From positions 124,001 to 188,000 of the forward strand of contig CAYLPZ010000001.1 of the NCBI GenBank assembly GCA_964385755.1: a stretch of DNA of 64,000 bases. Reading direction: 5' to 3'. Below are positions 25,423 through 34,154 of the stretch, in pieces. This DNA is from CAG-698 sp964385755 (GTDB lineage Bacteria; Bacillota_I; Bacilli_A; ML615J-28; CAG-698). The translations under genes were made by a program, and so were the position numbers. The notes under the pieces are model-generated. The model did no database searches, was not told where the DNA came from, and saw only the letters and a program-made list of their open reading frames with translations. The first letter of the stretch is position 1. Each line of letters starts with the position of its first letter.

Positions 25423-25451
25423 ATTATACTCTTTACTGTTTTTATTGTCAA
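25423..25451 (-). promoter_or_regulatory. clpB promoter, full sigma-A consensus
   Basis: TTGACA (25451-25446) and TATAAT (25428-25423) lie on the minus strand with exactly 17 bp between them. Confidence 0.92.
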
Positions 25452-25508
25452 TAGAATTTTTATAATAATTATATTATTTTATGATTATATTATTTTTTTA
25501 TAAAAAAA

Positions 25509-25528
25509 GTTGTAGAAAAATCTACAAC
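25509..25528 (-). terminator. Intrinsic terminator after the CNNM gene pair
   Basis: GTTGTAGA and TCTACAAC form a perfect 8-bp stem with a four-base loop, followed by seven Ts on the minus strand. Confidence 0.88.
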
Positions 25529-25531
25529 TAA

Positions 25532-26791
25532 TTATTCTTCTTCAGTTAAAACTTCAATTTCAACTTTTTCGACACGTACTCCTTCTACTTGTATAATTTT
25601 TACATTATAATTTTCAAATTTAAACGTATCATTTTCTTTTGGAAAATCATCTAGTATCTCAGTACACCATCCTGCAACTGTTGAGTAAGCACATTCATAT
25701 TCCTCATTATTATATCCAATTAATTCGAAACAATCATCAAGATTCATGTCACCATCAACAAGAAATGTTGTTTCGTCTTCTTTTTCAAATTCTTCCTCAA
25801 CTATATCCATTTCATCCCAAATATCTCCAACAAGTTCTTCTAATACATCTTCAAGCGTAATAATTCCCAATGTGCCACCGAACTCATCAACAACGATAGC
25901 AATATGAGTTTTCGTTTTCTTAAATACTTTTAAGATACTTATTAATGATTTAGTTTTATGAACTAAAATTGGTTTAGAAAGCATACTTCGCAAATCAATT
26001 TCTTTTTTATTAATATAATCAATAATTAATTTTCTTGAACTAATTACACCAACAATATTATCAATTGTCTCTTCATAAAATACTATTCGTGAATAAGTGC
26101 ATAATTCTTCTTCTTTAATTATATTTGTTATTTTATCATTGATATCGCACGCAAATATATCTACTCTTGGTGTCATTATTTCTTCCGCAGTAGTTTCTGA
26201 TAATTCAAGAGTTGAAGCTACTATTTCTTTTGTATCTTGATCAATGTAACCATCTTCATTAATTTGTTCAACCATATTCAGTATTTCTCCATCACTTGTA
26301 TCTTCCTCATCATCTTCTTTTGGCGTCCAATATTTAGATAATTTACCAATAAGATATGTCATAAGTTTAACAAGTGGTGAAAATATCATTCTAAAAAATC
26401 TGATCAAACGTTGAAAAGCAATCGAAAGTTTAACAGGGAATAATTGTAAAATCGTCTTTGGTAATATTTCACCGAAAATCAAGATAATTCCAGTAATTAT
26501 TAAACCCGCATAGAAACTTCCATTTGTTTCAAATAATTCTTCAAACAATAGCCCCGCAATGTTTGAAGCAGCAATATTTACTAAATTATTTCCAATCAAA
26601 ATTGTGGAAATAAGTGTCGGAAAATTATTTGCAAGTTCATACGCCGCAAGAGCATTTTTATTTCCTTCATCAGCCATTCTTTTTAGCTTAAGTTTATTTA
26701 CATGTGAATATATAATCTCAGAACCAGAAAAGAAAGCTGAAAGCACAACACAAACGACAAGTAAAGAAATGAGAATAATATCTGTATACAT
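25532..26791 (-). CDS. CNNM/CorC-type transporter with CBS pair and C-terminal domain
   Basis: This is a 419-residue membrane protein. The DUF21/CNNM domain (about 5-190) has ALSAFFSGSE and IFGEILPKT and three to four membrane segments. A CBS pair follows (about 205-325; IMTPRVD, THIAIVVDEFGGTLGIIT, EELVGDIWDE), and a CorC_HlyC domain ends the chain (about 335-415). The family exports Mg2+ (or moves Na+/Mg2+) under CBS-nucleotide control. The start is ATG 26791, one base after the stop of its paralogue, behind AGGTG; the GTG nine bases earlier is less likely. Confidence 0.92.
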   Translation of the reverse strand: MYTDIILISLLVVCVVLSAFFSGSEIIYSHVNKLKLKRMADEGNKNALAAYELANNFPTLISTILIGNNLVNIAASNIAGLLFEELFETNGSFYAGLIITGIILIFGEILPKTILQLFPVKLSIAFQRLIRFFRMIFSPLVKLMTYLIGKLSKYWTPKEDDEEDTSDGEILNMVEQINEDGYIDQDTKEIVASTLELSETTAEEIMTPRVDIFACDINDKITNIIKEEELCTYSRIVFYEETIDNIVGVISSRKLIIDYINKKEIDLRSMLSKPILVHKTKSLISILKVFKKTKTHIAIVVDEFGGTLGIITLEDVLEELVGDIWDEMDIVEEEFEKEDETTFLVDGDMNLDDCFELIGYNNEEYECAYSTVAGWCTEILDDFPKENDTFKFENYNVKIIQVEGVRVEKVEIEVLTEEE

Positions 26792-26792
26792 A

Positions 26793-27806
26793 CTATTCAC
26801 CTAATTCATCAGAAGTTCCAATTTCATCAATATCATCAACTAGTTCTTCCAATACATCTTTCATTGTTACCATTCCAATTGTTTTCTTTTTATCTTTTAC
26901 AATTGCAATGTGTGTTTTGTGTTCTTTAAAGCCATTAAAAATTTCATTTAATGTTACTTTAGGTCCAACCTCATAACAAGGCTTTATTGAGCATAATACA
27001 CTTGTTTGCTTATTTGATAAATAATTTTTTAAATACAAACGAACGTGTAATATACCTATTATATTATCTATACTACCTTTATATACCGGAATACGTGAAT
27101 AATTCACTTTTTGTATATAATTTAGTAGGTATTTATTATTACATTTTGAAATATCTAATGCTACTATTTTATCACGTTTTGTTAAAACGTCACTTACAAG
27201 CATTTCGGTAAAATCAACAGCCGCAATAATTATATCACTTTCTTCCTCATCGATTTCACCATCATGGCTCTTTTTATCTACAACATCTTGAAAATCATCT
27301 TCTGTAAACTCTTCTTCTTGATCATTTCTACCAATTATTTTCTTAATAATAAAAATAATAAAATTAAAAATTAAAATGATTGGAATAAAAACAATCATAA
27401 AAAATACAATGAAAAAACTTGCATTAATTGCAAACTTATCGCTATTTGCCTTAGCTATATTTTTCGGAAGAATTTCACCAAACATAAAAATCAGCACTGT
27501 AGTTACTATGGTTGCTATAACGCTACCAAGTCCTGTACTATTAAGTAATTTAATTGCAACATTTGATGCAATGATACTAGTTGCAACGTGTAAAATATTT
27601 GTGGCAATTAATATTGCCATTATAGCGCCATCAAATTTCTTAATAATAAAAGAAGCAATTTTTGCTCTTTTATTGCCATCATCAGCCCATACTTTTATTT
27701 TATAAGGGTTACAATTCGAAAAGGCAGTTTCACTACCTGAAAAGAATGCACCTAATAATATAAGTACAATAATTAATATATAGGGCAGAGGGGAATACGG
27801 ATCCAT
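26793..27806 (-). CDS. Second CNNM-type transporter, lacking the C-terminal CorC domain
   Basis: This is a 337-residue paralogue of the following gene. It has a DUF21 domain with LGAFFSGSETAFSN and MFGEILPKN, then a CBS pair ending in THIAIVKDKKKTIGMVT and LEELVDDIDE. It stops right after the CBS pair, so the CorC_HlyC domain present in its neighbour is missing. Tandem CNNM genes occur in other low-GC bacteria and may form heterodimers through the CBS domains. The start at 27806 has a rather distant ribosome site (AGGAG, 13 bases). Confidence 0.9.
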   Translation of the reverse strand: MDPYSPLPYILIIVLILLGAFFSGSETAFSNCNPYKIKVWADDGNKRAKIASFIIKKFDGAIMAILIATNILHVATSIIASNVAIKLLNSTGLGSVIATIVTTVLIFMFGEILPKNIAKANSDKFAINASFFIVFFMIVFIPIILIFNFIIFIIKKIIGRNDQEEEFTEDDFQDVVDKKSHDGEIDEEESDIIIAAVDFTEMLVSDVLTKRDKIVALDISKCNNKYLLNYIQKVNYSRIPVYKGSIDNIIGILHVRLYLKNYLSNKQTSVLCSIKPCYEVGPKVTLNEIFNGFKEHKTHIAIVKDKKKTIGMVTMKDVLEELVDDIDEIGTSDELGE

Positions 27807-27900
27807 ACTAAATAATCAACTCCTTTACAAAATATTATTTTATCATTTTTTTCTATTTTTTTCAACCATTAAAATAAATATAATTTAATATCTTTATTAT

Positions 27901-28797
27901 TTAGTTTGTTTCATTTCTTATTATATCAGTTACTTCTTGTACTGTAATAAAGGCTTTATTATCTATTCCTCTAACAAGTGTTTTTAGTTTATTCATTTGA
28001 AAATGATTAATTACAAAATATATAATCTTTTTATCGCCTTTTGTATATCCTCCCATAGCATTAACAACAGTTCCTGATGCTCCAAATGATTCATTAATAA
28101 TTTTCAATACTTCTTCTGATTTAGTAGTAATTATCATTGCCATTTTAGCTTTATTAAATCCTTCTACAATGAAATCCACTACTTTTGATCCAACAAAATA
28201 TGTCAAAATTGAATATAATGGTAAAATCCAGCTTTGTATAACAATACCACATATTATATAGAAAATGCAGTTAAATATTAAAACAAATGTACCGATCGTA
28301 ATTCCAAGTCTCTTCGCAAAAGTTACACTAAGAACATCAATCCCATCTATAGCACCTCCAAATTTAATTGTAAGACCACTACCTACACCGGAAATTGCAC
28401 CCCCAAAAAGTGAACACAAAAACAAATCACCACCAGCTAAAGGAGATACGATAGAAACATCAATCGGTAATACATAAGTAATCAAGAATGAAACTAATGA
28501 ATAAATAAAAATAGTAAATATTGAATAAACTGTAAATGCAAAGCCTTGTTTTTTAAAACCAAAAATAAATATCGGTACATTTATCACTAATAGAAATAAT
28601 GATAATGTTAAATAACTTGGTGTAATTTGATCTAGAAACATAGATACCCCAGACACACCGCTATCATATATTTTTACAGGAAACAAAAATAGCACAACAC
28701 CTATTGCATTTATTGTTCCTGCTAGCATTAAAAACAAAAAATTAATCAGTTTTATCGTTCTTATTTCTTTTTTTAAATAATTAAAAAACTTTTTCAT
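27901..28797 (-). CDS. YitT-family membrane protein (copy 1)
   Basis: This 298-residue protein has about five membrane segments (DUF161, residues 18-220) and a C-terminal DUF2179 domain (about 225-290, with GYTKGDKKIIYFVINHFQMNKL). The signatures FPVKIYDSGVSGVSMFLDQ and IKFGGAIDGIDVLSV are typical. The transported substrate of the family is not known. The start is ATG 28797 after GAGGAGGG; a longer frame has no ribosome site. A second family member lies at 43687-44628. Confidence 0.9.
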   Translation of the reverse strand: MKKFFNYLKKEIRTIKLINFLFLMLAGTINAIGVVLFLFPVKIYDSGVSGVSMFLDQITPSYLTLSLFLLVINVPIFIFGFKKQGFAFTVYSIFTIFIYSLVSFLITYVLPIDVSIVSPLAGGDLFLCSLFGGAISGVGSGLTIKFGGAIDGIDVLSVTFAKRLGITIGTFVLIFNCIFYIICGIVIQSWILPLYSILTYFVGSKVVDFIVEGFNKAKMAMIITTKSEEVLKIINESFGASGTVVNAMGGYTKGDKKIIYFVINHFQMNKLKTLVRGIDNKAFITVQEVTDIIRNETN

Positions 28798-28863
28798 ATA
28801 AACCCTCCTCTTCTTTCTTACTAAATTATATTTTAATAATTTTATAAATATTTTATAAAAAAA

Positions 28864-28886
28864 TATATTTGCATTAAGCAAATATA
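28864..28886 (-). terminator. Intrinsic terminator of the mrp-dfx unit
   Basis: A perfect 9-bp stem (TATATTTGC/GCAAATATA) with a five-base loop is followed on the minus strand by a T-rich tract, 13 bases after the desulfoferrodoxin stop. Confidence 0.82.
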
Positions 28887-28898
28887 CTTTTACTTTTC

Positions 28899-29279
28899 TT
28901 ATAGATCTTTTTTCCAAAGACCATGTAAATTACAGTATGCGTATACGCACTCTGCTTTTTCACCTTCGGATAAAGCAAATTCACATGATGGTTCTTCACC
29001 AGCTTTTAAGTCTTTCTTTTGGAATCCTTTGTTAGTTTGAAGAACAACCCATTCAATTAGATGAGCTTCAGTCATTGGATGTAAAACACTACCAACAACA
29101 ACCTTAACTAGATTATTTTCTAATGCAACTTCAGGAACGTGCTTTTCAACAGCAGCTTCAACAGTGTTAGCAGTTAACTCTTCCATTTTTTGGCCACAGC
29201 ACATAACTGGAGCTGGTCCTTTCTTTAAATAAACAACGATGTTTCCACAATGTCTACAAACATAAAATTTAATTTCCAT
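28899..29279 (-). CDS. dfx: Desulfoferrodoxin (superoxide reductase)
   Basis: This is a 126-residue protein. The N-terminal desulforedoxin domain has the Cys4 iron site CRHCG...MCCGQ. The C-terminal neelaredoxin domain holds the Fe(His)4Cys centre, with His in EKHVPEV, GSVLHPMTEAHLIEW and the Cys/His pair in YCNLHGLW. It reduces superoxide to peroxide without releasing oxygen, a hallmark of anaerobes. Its start follows GGAGG. It lies 13 bases after mrp. Confidence 0.96.
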   Translation of the reverse strand: MEIKFYVCRHCGNIVVYLKKGPAPVMCCGQKMEELTANTVEAAVEKHVPEVALENNLVKVVVGSVLHPMTEAHLIEWVVLQTNKGFQKKDLKAGEEPSCEFALSEGEKAECVYAYCNLHGLWKKDL

Positions 29280-29292
29280 TTTTATTCCTCCA

Positions 29293-30114
29293 TTAATTAT
29301 TTATTATTTTATTTATAATTTCTTGTAAATATTCTTTATCTAATTGTTCAATTTTACCATTATCAGACAATCTTGCAAATATCGGATCAATCGGTAAAGA
29401 TGATAAACAATCAATATTAAACTTTTTCATAAGTTTTTCTTCATTTACTTGTCCATAAATATAATGTTTTTTATGACATTCATCACATTCATAATATGCA
29501 TTATTAAGAACCATACCTAGCACTTCAATATTCATCATTTTGGCCATTTTCATTGCTTTGGTTACTATTTCAGACACTAAGTCTTGTGGTGTTGTTACTA
29601 CAACTATCCCATCTAACGGATAGGATTGAAAAGCAGTAAGCGGAATATCACCAGTTCCAGGAGGCATATCCACAAACATATAATCAACTTCTTGCCAAGC
29701 AACATCAGTCCAAAATTGTTTTAATACACCTGCAAGCACAGGTCCACGCCAAATCACTGGGTCTGATGGGTTTTCCAAAAAGAAATTAACAGACATGATT
29801 TTAATTCCTGTTTTTGATTGTAATGGCAGCATGGTATTCGGTGCAATACCTACAATTTCACCAGTCACATCAAACACTTTAGCAATTGAACTACCTGTAA
29901 TATCACCATCAATTATCGCAGTTTTATATCCTTTTTTATTCAGCATAACCGCAAGCATGCTAGTAACAAGTGATTTACCAACGCCACCTTTTCCACTGAC
30001 TACGCCAATAACTTTTTTAACGTCACTATTAGGATTTGCTTCTATTTTAAAATTTTGATTTCGTTCACCACATTTTTCTGAACATGAACTACAATCATGA
30101 TTACATGAACTCAT
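29293..30114 (-). CDS. Mrp/NBP35-type P-loop ATPase, Fe-S carrier
   Basis: This is a 273-residue ParA-related ATPase. The Walker A is the deviant GKGGVGKS, switch regions include VDMPPGTGDIP, and a CxxC pair (YECDECHK) lies in the C-terminal domain where the bridging 4Fe-4S cluster of Mrp/ApbC binds. An extra N-terminal Cys cluster (CNHDCSSCSEKC) resembles the NBP35 ferredoxin-like extension. It carries Fe-S clusters to apoproteins such as the Rnf and Nfn subunits here. The start follows AAGGAAAC. Confidence 0.93.
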   Translation of the reverse strand: MSSCNHDCSSCSEKCGERNQNFKIEANPNSDVKKVIGVVSGKGGVGKSLVTSMLAVMLNKKGYKTAIIDGDITGSSIAKVFDVTGEIVGIAPNTMLPLQSKTGIKIMSVNFFLENPSDPVIWRGPVLAGVLKQFWTDVAWQEVDYMFVDMPPGTGDIPLTAFQSYPLDGIVVVTTPQDLVSEIVTKAMKMAKMMNIEVLGMVLNNAYYECDECHKKHYIYGQVNEEKLMKKFNIDCLSSLPIDPIFARLSDNGKIEQLDKEYLQEIINKIINN

Positions 30115-30235
30115 TTTTGTTTCCTTTCAATAACTTTATTATCTTACTTTATTATACTATATTTTACCGATAAATTCAATTAAAAAAATTATTATATAAG
30201 ATTATGTATATACATGTCATGAGCAAATAAATAAA

Positions 30236-30263
30236 AAGCGTTAATCCACAAGGAAAAACGCCT
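30236..30263 (-). terminator. Probable terminator of metQ
   Basis: GCGTT/AACGC with flanking AT pairs forms a hairpin 16 bases after the metQ stop, followed on the minus strand by TTTTTATTTATTT. Confidence 0.6.
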
Positions 30264-30278
30264 TAAATGTTAAAATAA

Positions 30279-31109
30279 TTATTTTCTTAAATCTTTATAA
30301 ACATAATATACAGTTGGAGCAAATGTATTTTCTATTAATTGTTTAATTGATTCTTGTGCAAATGCTTCAACTAGAATATTAATTTTTTCACTATTTAAAT
30401 CCTTAGTTCTACAAGCAATGATGTTTGGTAATGCAACATCAATTGTTTCGCCAAATACTTTATAGTCTGTTGCCTTTTCAGTTCCCCAAGCAGTTAATGC
30501 GTAGTTTCCAGGAATAACTGCATATCCACCTTCTTCAACTTTAATGTGTAATAAACCAGCATCAATACATTCAATTGTAACGCCAATACTAGATGTGTAT
30601 ACTGGATGTAAACTATCAAAGTTTTCAATATCATAAGTTTCAATTAATCCATTTGCAACTAATAATTTAAATGCCCTCTCAACATTTGTTTTATCGTTGA
30701 TGATATATACTTTAGCATTTGACCAGTCTTCTTTTCCAGTTTTTCCATATAAGTTAAGCGGTTCATTATGAACTTGACAAGCAGCTGCTAAATCAAAACC
30801 TTTTTCAGCAATTTCCAAATTTAAATAATTAACATGTTGGAAATAATTTGCATCAATTCCTTCATCATTTAACGCTTTATTAAGAATTCCATAATCTTGA
30901 TATTCTTTTACTTCTAGTTTATATCCTTTAGATTCAATAAAATCAACAAATTCTTTACTATTTAATATTTCTGCATGTGGAGATGGTGACGCACCAACAA
31001 CAATAGTATTTCCTTCTTCTTTTCCACAAGCAACTAAAGATACACATAAACATAAACATAAAACAACAAAACTTAAAGTTTTTAAAACAAATACACTTAC
31101 TTTTTTCAT
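30279..31109 (-). CDS. metQ: Methionine ABC transporter substrate-binding lipoprotein
   Basis: This 276-residue NlpA/MetQ-family lipoprotein has a signal peptide with the lipobox SLVAC. It has the family hallmarks VGASPSPHAEIL, YFQHVNYL and AVIPGNYAL. It captures methionine at the outer face of the membrane. The start is ATG 31109, one base after metI, the last gene of metN-I-Q. A T-box with an AUG specifier upstream of metN supports methionine as substrate. Confidence 0.96.
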   Translation of the reverse strand: MKKVSVFVLKTLSFVVLCLCLCVSLVACGKEEGNTIVVGASPSPHAEILNSKEFVDFIESKGYKLEVKEYQDYGILNKALNDEGIDANYFQHVNYLNLEIAEKGFDLAAACQVHNEPLNLYGKTGKEDWSNAKVYIINDKTNVERAFKLLVANGLIETYDIENFDSLHPVYTSSIGVTIECIDAGLLHIKVEEGGYAVIPGNYALTAWGTEKATDYKVFGETIDVALPNIIACRTKDLNSEKINILVEAFAQESIKQLIENTFAPTVYYVYKDLRK

Positions 31110-31110
31110 A

Positions 31111-31776
31111 TTATAATACACTTCTCCTTTTATCAATTTTTTTAGCTATGAATAATCCACCTTCTTGAATTAGTTGGACAATTAATACAACAAATATTAC
31201 ACAAATCCACATACCTAGTTTATTAGTACCATAATAACCTAAATTAAACGCTTCAACAATTAATCCACCACCTGCAATGTACCCCGCAAAAGATGTATAA
31301 CCAATAATAGAGACAACAGAAACAGCGAATCCACTAATTAAAGATGGTTTTGCTTCCGACAACAATACTTTAGCAATAATTTGTAAATCCGTAGCACCTA
31401 GTGATTTAGCAGCCTCAATTACCCCCGCATTTACCTCAGATAAACTTTGTTCAACCATTCTAGCAACAAACGCAAACGAAGCAAACACTAAAGGCACAAC
31501 CATTGAGTACCAATCACCTGACCAACTTCCTTTTCCAAATATTATATTTGTAACAGGTATTAAGATTATTATCAATAATAAACAAGGAATTGATCTAAAT
31601 ATATTTACCAAAGTACCTAAAATTGTATTTAAAACTTTATTAGGTTTTAATCCTTTCTTACTTGACACATATAAATATATGCCTATTGGAAGTCCTATTA
31701 AGTAAGCAAATATTGTGGAAATGCTAGTCATTAGAATAGTTTCTTTAATTGATATTAATATGTTTTCCCAATTCAC
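31111..31776 (-). CDS. metI: Methionine ABC transporter permease
   Basis: This 221-residue permease has five membrane segments. The coupling-loop EAA motif is visible as EAAKSLGATDLQIIAKVLL. A GTG at 31776 after GAGGAGG is the most plausible start; the ATG 18 bases upstream overlaps that ribosome site. The gene overlaps metN by about 30 bases. Confidence 0.95.
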   Translation of the reverse strand: MNWENILISIKETILMTSISTIFAYLIGLPIGIYLYVSSKKGLKPNKVLNTILGTLVNIFRSIPCLLLIIILIPVTNIIFGKGSWSGDWYSMVVPLVFASFAFVARMVEQSLSEVNAGVIEAAKSLGATDLQIIAKVLLSEAKPSLISGFAVSVVSIIGYTSFAGYIAGGGLIVEAFNLGYYGTNKLGMWICVIFVVLIVQLIQEGGLFIAKKIDKRRSVL

Positions 31777-32776
31777 TACTAGACACCTCCTCATATGTTA
31801 CTTCTTTAGCTTCTAAGTATTTCTTTAGTTTAATAATATCATCCTCATAATAAGGAAGCCTAAATATTATTTTACCAAATATTTTATTATCTATCATCCA
31901 CTGATTAGCGTATACTATTGAAACTAAAATATTACATTCTTGTACAATCCCCGCAACTATTGGTTTTTCTGTATCACCATTAAATGTAACCATTATCATT
32001 TTTGTTTCATGTAATTTTGTTACTACATGACCAGAGTAAATAAGACTTCTAGCTGCTTCTGTTTTTGGATTTAAGAATACATCAGAGACACTTCCACACT
32101 CAACAATTTTATGATCAGATAGGATTGCAACTTTTGTACATATTCTTTCTATAACGGACATTTGATGAGCAATAATAATTATCGTTAGTCCTAAAGTCTT
32201 ATTTAATTCTTTCAACAAATCTAATATTTGATTTGAAGTAGTAGGATCTAAAGCAGATGTACATTCATCACACAAAAGAATGCTTGGATCCATAATTAAA
32301 CTTCTCGCAATAGCCACACGCTGTTTTTGACCACCCGATAACATCGAAGGATAAGATTTTTGTTTTCCATCTAAACCTACAAGTTTTATAAGGTTTTGAA
32401 TTTTTTCATCACTACTTCCTTTTTTGTAGCCTTTTTGTAGTGTTAATGGAAATTCAATGTTTTCATAAACACTTTTTTGATTCAACAAATTAAAATCTTG
32501 AAAAATCATTGAGACTTTTTGACGATATTGTTGGAGCTTTTTTCCTTTTAATGTTAAAACATTAATTATTTCACCTTCATCATCATATATGATTTCACCA
32601 GAATCTGGTCTTTCTAATAAATTTAAGCATCTAACAAAAGTAGATTTACCCTCACCAGAAAGTCCGATGACACCAAATATTTCGCCTTTAGATATTTCTA
32701 AATTTATATTATCAAGTACTAAAAGTGTCGTATCACTTTGTTTAAATGATTTAGTTAAATTGCTAATTTTTAACAT
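31745..32776 (-). CDS. metN: Methionine ABC transporter ATPase with NIL domain
   Basis: This 343-residue protein has Walker A GLSGEGKST, signature LSGGQKQRVAIARSL, Walker B ILLCDECTSALD and H-loop IIAHQ. It ends with the regulatory NIL domain (about 265-335) that binds methionine and gates transport. The start follows GGAGG. It is the first gene of the T-box-controlled metNIQ operon. Confidence 0.96.
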   Translation of the reverse strand: MLKISNLTKSFKQSDTTLLVLDNINLEISKGEIFGVIGLSGEGKSTFVRCLNLLERPDSGEIIYDDEGEIINVLTLKGKKLQQYRQKVSMIFQDFNLLNQKSVYENIEFPLTLQKGYKKGSSDEKIQNLIKLVGLDGKQKSYPSMLSGGQKQRVAIARSLIMDPSILLCDECTSALDPTTSNQILDLLKELNKTLGLTIIIIAHQMSVIERICTKVAILSDHKIVECGSVSDVFLNPKTEAARSLIYSGHVVTKLHETKMIMVTFNGDTEKPIVAGIVQECNILVSIVYANQWMIDNKIFGKIIFRLPYYEDDIIKLKKYLEAKEVTYEEVSSSELGKHININ

Positions 32777-32799
32777 ACTGCCTCCAATAACAAAAAAAA

Positions 32800-32835
32800 C
32801 GCCCTTAAATAGATATAAAATCTATTTAAAGGACG
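32800..32835 (-). terminator. T-box-controlled terminator of metNIQ
   Basis: This long AT-rich stem of about 15 bp is capped by a short loop and followed by eight Ts on the minus strand, 24 bases before the metN start. Its 5' arm overlaps the region that would pair with the T-box in the antiterminator. Confidence 0.88.
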
Positions 32836-33081
32836 AAATAATTCATTTATTCGTGTTACCACCTTTATTCATTATTATCTCACGATAATAACCTTATCAA
32901 GTACGATATTTTCATATTTATACTCTAGTGCTGTAACGTGCACACACGTCTTTGTCTAACGATTCAACAAAGCTGCTCCGAGTCCATCTTCAATATTTTA
33001 TCCATGTTTGTTTTCACCATCCACAAACTCTCTACGAAGGAATCAAATATCTACTCTTCTCTTCATCACCATTTTATTTAT
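32800..33081 (-). promoter_or_regulatory. T-box riboswitch, methionine specifier, upstream of metNIQ
   Basis: The leader carries the T-box sequence AAAGGTGGTAACACG (minus strand, near 32865-32852), close to the consensus AGGGTGGNACCGCG. The Stem I features are AGTAGA, GAGAG-TTTGTGG-ATGGTGA and GGACTCGGAGC. Next to GACTC an ATG triplet (32987-32985) occupies the specifier position, so the sensor reads uncharged tRNA-Met. The terminator hairpin CGTCCTTTAAATAGAT/ATCTATTTAAGGGCG lies at 32835-32800, followed by eight Ts. Uncharged tRNA would favour the antiterminator and switch on methionine uptake. Confidence 0.9.
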
Positions 33082-33087
33082 ACATTA

Positions 33088-33116
33088 ATTATACTAATTA
33101 TTGCGTTTTATGTCAA
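33088..33116 (-). promoter_or_regulatory. Promoter of the metNIQ T-box transcript
   Basis: TTGACA (33116-33111) and TATAAT (33093-33088) lie at 17-bp spacing on the minus strand, a full consensus match just upstream of Stem I. Confidence 0.9.
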
Positions 33117-33128
33117 TTTTTTATTTAA

Positions 33129-33142
33129 TGAAAACGCTTATT
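33129..33142. promoter_or_regulatory. cre-like site upstream of the metNIQ promoter
   Basis: TGAAAACGCTTATT matches the cre consensus at 13 of 14 positions. It lies 12 bases upstream of the -35 box and just after the stop codon of the neighbouring ABC gene. The CcpA role is inferred. Confidence 0.4.
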
Positions 33143-33143
33143 T

Positions 33144-34139
33144 TTATTTATATTTTGTTATAACTAAGTTTTCATATTGTTGTTTTAAAGTTAGTTCTCC
33201 CGCTTCAATCATTATTTCTTGTAATAGATCAAATGCTTCTTTAGTTATCATCAAATCTTCTTTCCATGCATTTATCTCTTTATGTCTTTTTGTTACCTTT
33301 GTAAGTTCATTTATTGTATTAGATGGAAAGAATGATATAAGTTCTTTTGCCACTTCCTCACTTTCATTTTCTAATACCCATTTTACACCCTTCTTTAATG
33401 CTCTTACAAACTTAATTATTTTTTCTTCATTATTATCAATATAATCTTTTAACGCGCAAAAACAAGTATAAGGGATATCATCTATATAGCTTCCTACACT
33501 TTTTAAAACATATCCTTTTTCTTCATTTTCTAAAGTGGTTGCGGTAGGTTCAAATAAAGTTGTATAGTCTCCTTCGCCACTTGTATAGGCTCCAGCAATT
33601 GCACTAAACTGAATATCTGTACGAACATTTACGCCACCTTTTTCTAATACACTTTCATCATCTCTACCAACTAATAGACCATTTTGTTTTAAAACATACT
33701 CAAGTGTCATCTCTGGCATACCACCTTTTCTGCCACCTAAAATTGTTTTACCTTTTAAACTATCTAATGTAAAATCTTCTTTTTCCCTACCAAAGACAAA
33801 ACTACCATCAGTTCTTGTAAGCTGTGCAAAATTTAATGCATAGTTTTCTTGTCCTCTTACATAAACATAAATACTTGCTTCCATCCCCATAAGTCCAATA
33901 TGTGCATCTTTTGAAAGTAAAGCAGTCATTACTTTATCTGCACCATTACCATTTATCAATTCAATTTCTAAATTTTCTTCTTCAAAATATCCTTTATTTA
34001 TCGCAACATAAAGTGGAGCATAGAATACACTATGAGTAACCTCACAGACTTTTATCACTGTTTTACCATTACTTTCGCATGAAAAGAAACATAGACAAAT
34101 AAGTAATGTCCATATAATCGATAAATACTTCTTAATCAT
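33144..34139 (-). CDS. NMT1/SsuA-type ABC substrate-binding lipoprotein
   Basis: This is a 331-residue lipoprotein with lipobox CFFSC near residue 21. It has the NMT1/THI5-like fold: VFYAPLYVAINKGYFEEENLEIEL, then GADKVMTALLSKDAHIGLMG, and KGKTILGGRKGGMPEMTLEYVLKQNGL. Relatives bind sulfonates, nitrate or pyrimidine thiamine precursors. Nothing here fixes the ligand: no TPP riboswitch, S-box or sulfonate genes are in view. It is the last gene of a three-gene importer. Confidence 0.88.
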   Translation of the reverse strand: MIKKYLSIIWTLLICLCFFSCESNGKTVIKVCEVTHSVFYAPLYVAINKGYFEEENLEIELINGNGADKVMTALLSKDAHIGLMGMEASIYVYVRGQENYALNFAQLTRTDGSFVFGREKEDFTLDSLKGKTILGGRKGGMPEMTLEYVLKQNGLLVGRDDESVLEKGGVNVRTDIQFSAIAGAYTSGEGDYTTLFEPTATTLENEEKGYVLKSVGSYIDDIPYTCFCALKDYIDNNEEKIIKFVRALKKGVKWVLENESEEVAKELISFFPSNTINELTKVTKRHKEINAWKEDLMITKEAFDLLQEIMIEAGELTLKQQYENLVITKYK

Positions 34140-34154
34140 TCAAATATTTCACCT

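Noticed and set aside
32800..33081. SAM (S-box) riboswitch upstream of metNIQ
   Set aside because: The conserved T-box sequence and specifier layout are present; no S-box core was seen.
32938..33444. Plus-strand open frame across the T-box and the end of the NMT1-type lipoprotein gene
   Set aside because: It overlaps a well-supported T-box and a real gene on the other strand; composition is that of a shadow frame.
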